NCBI GenBank assembly: GCA_009760855.2
Contig: WPIO01000146.1
Coordinates: forward strand, 808,001-872,000
Source: Cristatella mucedo
Taxonomy: Eukaryota; Bryozoa; Phylactolaemata; Cristatellidae
Direction of reading: 5' to 3'
Length of the DNA stretch: 64,000 nucleotides
This document shows positions 55,107-64,000 of this stretch, one piece after another (the first letter of the stretch is position 1; every line of letters starts with the position of its first letter). The position numbers and the translations under genes were made by a program. The notes beneath the pieces were generated by a model. The model did no database searches, was not told the DNA's origin, and saw only the letters and a list, made by a program, of their open reading frames with translations.

Positions 55107-58100
55107 GCAAGGATCGACTTTAAACACTTCCGGCTCCTTTTGCTGCCGTTTCCTCTACGAAACATTTGTCCGCTAGATTGTCTTCTCTGTCTAGCAACTG
55201 ACGTCTGTCGCCTTTCCGGTGTCAGAGTTTGCAATTACCGTCATACTAATAGTAAAGATTTAAAAAACGTGCCAACAGAAATAATAAACTCTTTTCACGA
55301 GCTTTGCTACAAGCTTTAAAAGCACTTGTCAATAGTTGTTTAAGGTGAAATTCCTTCTTAGATAAGCTTCAACAGCACGATCATCATTTTAGTATGTAAA
55401 ATCCTGGATGCCTTCTATTGCTAGTACGCGTGATAGTTATGCTCAACTAGTCTTAGATGAGCTATTAACATACATTGGGTATTCGCAAGCATATTGCTTC
55501 GCTTAGCTTGGACGTGCATTCTTATCCATAACTTCAAGACTTGGCACTTTCACTTAATTCGAATCAAGTAAAGGCTATGTAACTCAGTTAGGTAGTAGAT
55601 TTTTGAAAATCACCGTGTGGGTTAATTGGAATTAATAAGCTTTGTGAGCATAATTACTAGCATGGTGGCTTCAGAGGAATTTTAAGGTCTTTAATGATTC
55701 AGAAGAGCCTGTGATCAACAGGAGGACTGCTGTAAAACTACTTTCAACTGGTAAATTGACGCGAGAGATTTTGTAGACTTAAAAGTGAGTGAAGGGTCCC
55801 TGAAACGTAACCTCTTCTTAATAGGCAGCAAGTTCCGATTGGTGTGCAGTAGTGCGACGCTGAAAACTATGACTGTTGACGGTAGATAAGCAGCGATTTA
55901 ATTGGCACTGAGTGTAGGTTTGTTGTCGGATAAGAATATACGTGCATATATATATAAGTATATAATATATAAGTTAAAGTTAGCGACATAATTTATGAAG
56001 GCTAAGAAGTGTATCAGAGATTTAGTGAACTTCGATTTCAAAAAATACAGAGCAGTGTCGTGGGTTTACCAACTAAACTTCAATATATTGCACTCGTTCT
56101 CGCTCTACACCTCTAAATTACGCCTGCTCGTCCAGCTCATTTACATGAAAGAAAGATAACATAGCCATCGATTCTAAAAGAAATCTGCACACTTTTACGA
56201 TTTTAATCGTACATTATAAAAATTGGGATGCCAATTTGAACCATTATTCCAGTGGATTAAGCTTGAACGTTCTTCCGGTGCGACCTTCCCCAAATCACAG
56301 CCCAAGAAATTTGAACTGAAATAACGCTGCCATTTTCACAAAAAACCTAAGGGAAACTATGGTTGTAGCTACAATATATAGATGTTGCCTTTGGACGTTA
56401 GCCCTTACAATTTTACGCGACCTCGCTTGCTCGGTATAAATCTATGGATCCAGTTGCACGGTCCGGTTAGCACAGCTAAATGATTGAACTGCAATATATC
56501 TGCCATTTTTGAAAACGCATTCACTTGACAGGGATTTCAAGTAACCTGGTAGAGAACAGTGTGCCAGGTTTACACATTTTATTTTATACGCTTGGGTTTT
56601 CGAGATCTCAGGCAGTAGCCTCCAATGGCTTGAACCAAAGGAAACAAAACCTTTGAAACGCAACGATTCTGCTCGTTCCACGAGATGCTAGCTCTTCACG
56701 ACCGAGGAAATTGCTTTGGGTGTAGCAGAAGGCAAACATTTATTCTGCGCTGAAAGCTGTGGAAACAGCGTATAGCGCTCTGCAACGGCTATAGAAGGGA
56801 AGCTTTAAATAAGCTGCGGCCTCCAATCGCAATGGCCGCCTCAGACTATGCCAATATAACGGGTTGTCTTATCGCATACAACTCAGTGAGCAAACATGGA
56901 ACGCTGTTCTCCGTAATCGACAAACAAGACCACAGCTTCACAACGCCTGTTCTTGAAAAAATTGCTGTTTGACCGTCCTCGCAACTGCATTGCAGGCCAT
57001 GCTATTTTTCATTGCATGAGAAGAATTGTGAGATGAGTCACGGAATTCCGTCAGCAAACATAGAACACTGTTTGCTGAGACGTAAAATCCAAACAGCGGC
57101 TTCTCGAAGTTTTTTTTTTGGATTTATTAGTGCTCAATAATGCACAAACGCCCGGATTCATTGGAGGACTTAGCAGGAAAACCCACGAGCGATACCCAAT
57201 TAACTTTGGCAGAAACATTAAAGGACTTTTTTCGAGGACGTGGAATGAAATCCGCAGCTGTGCTGCACCTATACTGATAATGGACCCTGAAGCAGACCTC
57301 AATCATGTTTGCAGGCTAGGTGTACCAGGCCAAAGAATGCCATAGCCAGACAATTCTCAACATCAATCGCATGAAATGTGGTGGATAGTTTTGGAAAACG
57401 GTAGCTGATATTTTGGAATTTGACAGCATTTTTTAAATATTCTGGGAGGCTTTTGCATAGTTGTAGTTTATTGTTTCGGGATGCAATGAGTGCACGGCTA
57501 TTGGGGGCTATTGCATATGAAAAAGGATGCAAAATTCAGGAAATATGGCGGACAAACCTGATTTACAATGCTCTAATCTTTAGACATGAAAACTCAGTTG
57601 GGCAAATCTTTCATTAATCATGGCAGTTGTGTCGTCGTTTGAATGAAAAAAAGACTGGCAGACTTGCCGGTGGGCAGTGTCAGGACTTAGCGTGGGAACT
57701 GGACAGCACAAACGCATGCACTTTGGCGGATCAAGCGAAGACTCATTCTGTGTAGTTGGGAATCAAAACCTTAGCTCTGGACATTTATTGTCAAAGAGCA
57801 AGCCGTATCACAGTGTATCTCAGTTTTTGCAAAACATCAAGTATTTACTACAGTTGTAAAACGGGGGAGCGTACACTTACATGCAAAGGTAAACACATAT
57901 CGCCTTGGATAAGAAACAAAAAGAAAACCTAAAGATTCACAGGACTAAAGGCTAGAAAAGGCACTCGCGAGTAATATGCACTGACTCACCAACTGTTCAG
58001 TAGGGGAAGCACACACTTAACGAGCAAAGTGACAATAAAAAAGAAAATTTGGTCTCAGTGCGGCGTTCGAAGGACTGATGAGTCTTTAGGTGAGACTTAT

Positions 58101-58747
58101 ATCGTGCAAGCGAATATCAAATGGTAGCCTTTCCACGATAAAGTACCTGAATTTCTATGCGTAAGACTTTTGTGCTCAATAAAAAATTAAGAATTTTTTA
58201 TGGGACCGTTGGCAATATCACTCGATGATGAGCAGCTGTTGCATATACTAGAATTTCGGATAAGTATGCTGGTACAGGCCGGTGAAGACGCCGGTGAAGC
58301 CAGCTTTGTGCCTCTAAACTTTGCAAAATGTAAAGCCCGTGTTATTGCGTATTAATTAATTCTACTGCCTTCTAAGCTTGCTCAAGAATACGAGCTCCAA
58401 TGACAAGGCTGGCACTAAAACAAAAAACGAATGCTAAACGAATCACACTTGCATCCTAAATTATGTTTGAAATGGCCATGCACATTTTTTAATTAATTTT
58501 GCCTCTATTTTATATTCGTGTGCTATCACTTTCTGACTCGATTTTTATTTCACGTGCAGGTTCTCGTGCATCGCTGCTATTACGTGCGACAGGTAAGCGT
58601 TTAGTTTACTCAGTAGCTACATACCTCAAGAATAAATTCGCCACCCTGTTTGAGCTCCTAAACCTAAATTTACCTAATAAATATAGCGTGTGAATGACGA
58701 ATAGATCGGGATATTTAATCATATTCATTGACTGCATGTTTTCATCG
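55107..58747. other. Long non-repeat stretch, mostly unassigned
   Basis: Similarity to the copy-1 intron persists to about 55190. A perfect 9-bp inverted repeat (CAGCAAACA at 57052, TGTTTGCTG at 57069) is present. Otherwise no LINE/SINE is seen, which is unusual for this window. Confidence 0.35.
58559..58591 (+). CDS. Possible 33-nt micro-exon
   Basis: Acceptor TTTCACGTGCAG (to 58558) and donor CGACAG|GTAAGCG enclose 33 nt with phase 1-1 compatibility (SRASLLLRAT). Too short to support by itself. Confidence 0.2.
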
Positions 58748-59505
58748 TTATGTAATGTATCTCCGTCTGTAACACCACAAAGTCATAAAGACCATGTGGA
58801 TGTTAAGCAGGAGAGTTTTTATAGCACACTCACAGCCTAAGCTGCTTTCGGTACGCATTATGTAGCCAACAGACTTCGTCTCACGCATAAAAGAGAAAGT
58901 GGGAAGCATAGCAGAGTCAGGAGAGCAGTTGGGGTAGTGAGTAGCATAGAAGGAGCAGCTCAGGATCTCTGAAAAAGATGGGCCATAGTCGGCAGTGGGA
59001 GAGTAGTTGTCGTTGCGTAAGAAGTGGGGAAGTTCCACAGTCTAGGACCTGCAGAGCTACCGCTTCGGTCGCCAACTGTCTTTAAGCGGAGGAATGGGAC
59101 AGCTAATTTATTATCCACACAGCACCTGAGGGCGCGAACAGGCTGAAACTGATGCAGCAGTTCAGCTAGGTACGAAGGAGCCCAGCCGTGGCGGGCCTTG
59201 TGGGTCAGCGTAAGAACTTTGCTCTGTATTCATTGCTCAACCGGCAACCATCCTAGCTCTTTCAGCAAAGGATACACGTGCTTAAACCGCCTGGACTTGA
59301 AGACCAGCCTTGCAGCCATATTCATAGTCCGCTGTAGTGTCATAATAGCTTTCCTTGGCAGCTCAGCCAAAAGGGAATTACAATGATCAAGCCGAGACAG
59401 ATCTAAAGAGCTAGTTAAATTTTGTACATGCCACTGTGGGAGAAAGCTCCTCATCTTGGATAGGGGTCGGATGTGATGGTTAGCTGTAGAGGCAGTCTTC
59501 TAAAT
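58748..59505 (-). mobile_element. LINE-B 3' fragment (minus)
   Basis: Reversed TACATTAC-type tail, hairpin and C-terminal coding region to AGAGGCAGTCTTC. Two broken frames (59038-58748 and 59454-59230). Confidence 0.92.
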
Positions 59506-59526
59506 GATTGCCTGATCATGTGAATG

Positions 59527-59978
59527 TTATAGTATGCGACTTCCTCTGTTATGGATGGCGAAGCAACAACGGCAGCTAGAATTTAAAAAGCTATCTAACA
59601 AGCATTCGGTCATTAAGTAATAATTATCCTTCTTTATCACTAACAATAATGCAAACCTAGAACCCTTTAATGTGATAATAACGCTGCATGCGGAATTTTT
59701 ACGGGCATTTAAGCGAGCTCGTGACTGAACTCGGCAGTCTACTTCTGTAAAATGTGCGCGAACCAAAACTCTGCTGATCACAGCTTCTGTCTCACATGCG
59801 AGCACTAATATTGCGATATTATTTTGCCAGATTTCAATGGAATCAATTTGGCTATGGCTGTAAGTCTTTTCCTCTGCCTCTGCTAAAGTAATCTTGCTGA
59901 ATGTGGCAACTGGATACATGACTTCCACTGAGCAGAATGCTATCGCAGATGCCGACTCAGTTAAAAAACCGTAGAAAG
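59527..59978 (-). CDS. Candidate host exon or ORF (minus), about 150 codons
   Basis: A frame open for about 150 codons in AT-rich, non-LINE DNA. A plausible acceptor (GCATTCTGCTCAG, ending just before 59927) gives a phase-1 entry at GEVMYP or VEVMYP. The peptide alternates beta-type segments (VATFSKITL, NIAILVLAC, VISRVLVRAHF) and has cysteines in VDCRV and SACSV, so an extracellular beta-sandwich is possible. No family is recognised, and the true 3' border is unclear (a weak AG|GTTTGC lies at about 59655). Confidence 0.35.
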
Positions 59979-60667
59979 TTAATAATTTTCATTTGGATAT
60001 AATAAAATCTAATACGTATTCCTTTTTAGTTCTTTTACGTTCCTTCTTCATTCATTTATACAGACATTCACTGCAAATTCTTGTAACATGGTCACGTGGG
60101 AGATTTTCAGCAGCCTATTCTGCCCTGCTTCTATGCTAAGAACGGACACACTAAGACCTGCACTCAATCAAGTATTCTACTCTGGGATGCATCCTTGAAC
60201 GGACGCAATGATAAAGGTTTGTTGAAATATTTAACTATTATAATAAACCGAAACTCACGTGGCATACTTTTGCTGCTAATTTAAAGAGTGAACCATGTTT
60301 CAATAGGACGCTTGATTTTATCTGGCTTAGCAAAGAATAAGAATAATTGCCAATACTGTGGCTTTATACGACGTAGGCTGGTGGCGAGAGAAACAAGAGA
60401 ACTAGACAGCACGACTGAGGCGAGTGATCGTGGTTGATTTTCTACCAATGAGCAGATCTCAGGCTTTTTCAACTTTTCTCTTACTTTCTCTCCGTTCTTT
60501 TTACCTCTAATCACTTTCTAATGATTCCATTTGAATTTAACATCGGCTATGGTAGCCTATCTGATCCGATGATTATCCCTACATGGCATCACCACCAAGG
60601 ATCATCAAAATCTTTGCTCACAATTAAGTTCTTACACCAATAAATGGACTCAGCCTTTGTCGGGATA

Positions 60668-61235
60668 GTAATAATAATAAAAACCTGCAGGAAACCTGAG
60701 AAATCTCAATCTCTTTTAACCACTTTACATCTGCTTAAAGGAAGCACGATCAATTGTTTAAGAGAAGCATGCTCATTAAAACACGAGAACAAAATAAATA
60801 CAAGCTGATTAAACAGCCTCTTTTTGTTGAGTGACGGAAGAGCCTTTACGGCTATCACCACCGCTTGCAGTGGCGATAAAAGATCGCCCAAAGCAGGACT
60901 TGAACGCATGACCTCGGGACCGAGGTCATGAAAGTAACCGCCTTAGCTAGTGTACCATCACGGCTTACTAAAAACATGGATAGTAGTGACATGCACAGTG
61001 TCAGATGTCAAGAATGGTTAGTGGCAGTATCCACAATGTAAGAATGCGTAAGCATATGCAGATTCAAATCGCAGAGACCCACTAAATTCTTTGAAAAATA
61101 TATGCTTTAGTTTCACTTGAAATGTGATAACGTCAGGGTATGTTGTGAAGCAAGTGGAAAGTGAGATCATGGCTTAGTCATATGAACTAAAGGCACGATC
61201 TTGAAAAGATTAAAGGTTCCTGTGAATTCCTGCGT
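60668..61235 (-). mobile_element. LINE-A 3' fragment (minus) interrupted by SINE-1
   Basis: 60668-60789 is the reversed tail, hairpin and start of the 3' UTR. 60967-61235 continues the 3' UTR and C-terminal end. The join is collinear after removing the SINE. Confidence 0.8.
60790..60966 (-). mobile_element. SINE-1 copy (minus), best preserved
   Basis: Read on minus: head with TAGCTAAGGCGG (A box) and GCGTTCAAGTCC (B box). A 13-nt near-perfect hairpin ACCTCGGTCCCGAGGT sits in the anticodon/variable region. The body follows with GTGATAGCCGTAAAGGCTCTT and AGAGGCTGTTTAATCAGC, then an ATTT-rich tail. Inserted in the LINE-A 3' UTR. Confidence 0.72.
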
Positions 61236-61344
61236 TCCTTCCTTCCTTGATATAGCCAAACTAGTACCTCAAGCAGAACAGGGCCAGCTGCGATTTATCA
61301 GCTCGCCCAATTTCGATTTTTCCTTTTCATTAAAGATATTCGAA

Positions 61345-62900
61345 AAATTGCCTATAAGCAATTGGTAGCACACATTGAAACAAATAAAACGTCAGAAGAA
61401 TTTCAATCGGACTTCAAGCAGCAGCTCTCCACTAAAGATGCTCTTCTCAGGGTCATCAATGAAATCCTATGCAACAACAGTAATAGAAATGTCACTGCCT
61501 TAGCACTGCTAGATCTACCAGTTGCCTTGGGAACCATAGATCACGATGTCCGACTTACACGATTGAGACAACGGTCGGTCCGGCTATGAGGCACTCACAT
61601 GGTTTAAATCATACTTATCTGATTGTGTTTAAACCGAGTCACATGGGGTTCAGGTCTCACCCACCAGAACAGTCGTTGGAGAAGTCCATCAATGGAACGT
61701 CATCAGTTCGTTGTTCTCCATTTCCATTCAACATTGAAACAAATAAAATGTCAGAAGAGTTATAACGGAGCTTCAAGCAGCAGCTCTCCACTAAAGATGC
61801 TCTTCTCAGCTTTACCAATGAAATCCTATGCAACAACAGTGATTGGAATGTCTCTGCCTTAGCACTGCTAGATCTACCTGCTGCCTTCGGCACCATAGAT
61901 CACGCTGTCCGACTTGTACGATTGAGACAATGGTTGGTCCGGCTTATGAGGTACTTGCGTGGTTGTAATCGTACTTTTCTGATTGCGTTCAAACCGAGTC
62001 GCATAAGGGTCATGTCTCACCTATCAGAACAGTCGTTTGAGAAGTCCATAAACGGTACGTCATCAGTCCGTTGCTGGTCGGTCTCCATTTCTATTCAACC
62101 TTAAGGAAAGCGATTAAGGCTCTTGGAATAGGAAGTCACTTGAATGCTGAACATACTCAGCTGTATTTATCATTTAAACTGTCGGAATCTGCTGCAGCAA
62201 TCGATAAACTGAATTCCAATGCCGACATTCAATTCCGGATGTGGGGAGATTTCTTGAAACTCAGCGACAATAAAAATGAACTTCTACTTATAGGTCACCC
62301 TAAGTGTATATTAAATTAGAAGGCTTTGCTCTCCTAATAGGTGATGCTACTATGCAACTATCACCAACCGCTCGGAATTTAGGTGTAGTCTCCGACAATA
62401 ACCTATATTTTGCAAAAGCTTCATTGAAAAGACTGCATCTACAGCTATTCTCATTAGGCAGGGCTACAGAAAACACCACTAGGCCACTGCAGCTGGCTGT
62501 CAATATGCCTGCAAGGCTAGCTAGCAAATCCCGGATGTTTGACCATGTGTATAATTTACTAAAAATGGTCGGATGGTTGCCGGTTGAACAACGGATACAC
62601 AAATATGCTATTTTGCTGACCCACATAGCCCACCAGGGCTTGGTTCCACCATACTTAGCTGACCAATTGCACCTGTTTCTGCCTCCTCATGCCCTCAGGT
62701 CCTTATGGGTGAAAAATTAGCTGTTCCATTCCTCAGCTTAAAGACCTTTGACGAGAGAAGCTTTAGCTCTCAAGGTCATTAACTATGGAACTCACTTCCA
62801 CGATTATTACTCAATGGCAACGACTGTCCTGATGCAGACTATGGCACATCCTTACCAGTACCCACCCTTACCTTAGTGGTCCTGAGTTTTTGTGCAGCAC
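61345..62900 (+). mobile_element. LINE-B fragment (plus) with internal tandem duplication
   Basis: RT fingers through the C-terminal region, with many frameshifts. A 359-bp unit containing RT motif A occurs twice in tandem (61372-61730 and 61731-62098). Motif A reads LLDLPVALGTIDH in the first and LLDLPAAFGTIDH in the second. The YADD region is decayed to NAEHTQL. The 3' hairpin and tail are missing. Confidence 0.88.
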
Positions 62901-63579
62901 ATCCGGCCCGTCCTTATACTGCACTTACCTCCATTAGAGTAAAAGACTCATCCTTTTTACGCCTCTTACTTATCCCGCAGCAGTTAAAAAAATGCAAGAT
63001 AAGTGAATAATCGTCTCTACAGCCCATTTTTACTTATTTAATCCTCACGGTCACATGAAATGAAAAATCGATAGCACTTTTAAGATACAATAGCTCAGTT
63101 TGCATTACGTGCTACTCTAAGGTGTTTGCCGTCGCTGCTGAAAGCCTTGGTATTGACACCTGCTCTATTAGCAAAAGAAAACGCTTAAAAGTCGGCTTTT
63201 CCAAGTTAAGATGGAGGTCATAGGTCAATACCTACTAAATGAGACTAGGCATGCCCTAGGGGCTAGAGGTAACGTGCTGTTTCACAGCCTGGTTCGAGGA
63301 TGTGATTTTGATCTGCTTTACATTTGGAAATATAACACATTCCCAAGTAATTGCGTGGAAGTATTTATAAGATGAGCGAACTCTTTTTTTCTAACGAGAT
63401 GCTGGACTTCAGTATGTGGTCCACATTCCCACTCGTGTTTTAGATTGCCAACCCCAACTTTGAAAAAAAAACAGGCATGCCGATAAGCATATCTAATGGA
63501 GGCATTCGTTAATTACTCGAGAAAGTATTCAAAACGATATCAGGCGTGTAGTACTGACAGAGCTGGTAAACATTAAAAC
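62901..63579. other. AT-rich, unassigned
   Basis: Nothing recognised. Confidence 0.45.
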
Positions 63580-63720
63580 CCGTTTGCATGCAAAATTATT
63601 GTATTCGGGAGCCACATCGCGTAGGCGTTGCTTGAGGTAACGACTCGTCCAATGACGTCTTCTTCTTGGCTCGATGTCGCTGATGCTGTCGCTTCGTTGC
63701 AGCGATGCACGATCAGTCAG
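63580..63720 (-). CDS. Candidate host exon (minus), basic/polar
   Basis: Minus-strand acceptor ATTCCTTTGCAG ends at 63721, with a pyrimidine-rich tract before it. The frame (phase 0) reads LTDRASLQRSDSISDIEPRR and continues with HWTSRYLKQRLRDVAPEY to about 63580, where a weak GGTTTT donor lies. Composition (Arg/Ser/Asp, no stops, balanced hydrophobics) is coding-like and non-repetitive. Unknown family. Confidence 0.4.
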
Positions 63721-64000
63721 CTGCAAAGGAATATGATCTACTTGTATAGATAATCAACATAATTTATTGTCCGTGTAATGCCAGAACGTGAGGCACCGAT
63801 GCCAATAAACATATTAAATCGAAGAAATTAACATCGCTCCCGACGTATTCTTAAGCGTCATCGAAATTTTAGGAAAAACTCTTCTTAATTCAGAAAATCA
63901 TCCACCGCTCTTATAAGTACCTGATTTGATTTATATTTTTTTGAGAACGTCAGCTCATGTAGATTTTCAAGGCATACTCCTTTTATTAAATGCACAACGT
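63721..64000. other. AT-rich right edge, unassigned
   Basis: Nothing recognised. Confidence 0.45.

Noticed and set aside
60066-60221. Possible exon between TTTATACAG and AAAG|GTTTG
   Set aside because: The coding-like peptide is out of frame with the acceptor and preceded by a stop, so it would need a frameshift.
60668-60966. SINE with a LINE-A-derived 3' tail (SINE-LINE partnership)
   Set aside because: On closer reading the LINE-A tail belongs to a separate copy that the SINE interrupted, since LINE-A sequence resumes on the other side.

Overview
The window is animal (metazoan, probably invertebrate) nuclear DNA dominated by retrotransposons. No bacterial-style operons, rRNA or CRISPR arrays are present. 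The evidence for a eukaryote is: many 5'-truncated LINE copies with simple-repeat 3' tails; tRNA-derived SINE copies; nested LTR elements with target-site duplications; long AT/TG/GA/GACA microsatellites; and short phase-1 exons bounded by GT/AG splice signals. The species cannot be named from the sequence.

Most of the window is explained by two non-LTR families, here called LINE-A and LINE-B, both of the CR1/L2 type (APE endonuclease, reverse transcriptase, no RNase H). LINE-A ends in a conserved 3' hairpin plus an (ATT)n tail. Its best copy (1-2936) has an uninterrupted endonuclease-RT frame that runs off the left edge. About 30 further LINE-A pieces lie on both strands, many head-to-tail or nested. 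LINE-B ends in a different hairpin and a TACATTAC-type tail. Its longest copy (13238-16727, minus) is dead: it has frameshifts, an internal stop, and YADY in place of the YADD catalytic box.

LTR material comprises a 1.3-kb solo-LTR-like insertion with internal 122-bp tandem repeats (4871-6168); a gag fragment split by a LINE-A insertion and followed by a 497-bp LTR (34442-35990); an inverted LTR pair (36869-38038); and a short non-autonomous element with two 259-bp LTRs (38910-40746). The last two are both inserted into one LINE-A copy spanning 36708-41035. A tRNA-derived SINE family has at least four copies (7505, 11440, 53803, 60790).

Between the repeats are probable host exons. A 411-nt symmetric phase-1 exon encoding a cysteine-containing extracellular-type module occurs twice (8332-8742 and 54696-55106), with identical length and boundaries. 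A 108-nt exon with a transmembrane segment (12503-12610, phase 1-1) joins in phase to a terminal exon at 32514-32710. The join extends the hydrophobic run and then gives a basic cytoplasmic tail. A third phase-1-1 exon candidate is at 31318-31482. I infer a plus-strand type I membrane protein gene, or decaying gene, covering at least 8.3-32.7 kb with a 20-kb intron packed with LINEs. The first 411-nt exon has an in-frame TAA. Weaker exon candidates lie on the minus strand at 23943-24176, 43320-43524, 46767-47046, 59527-59978 and 63580-63720. No function can be assigned to the host genes.
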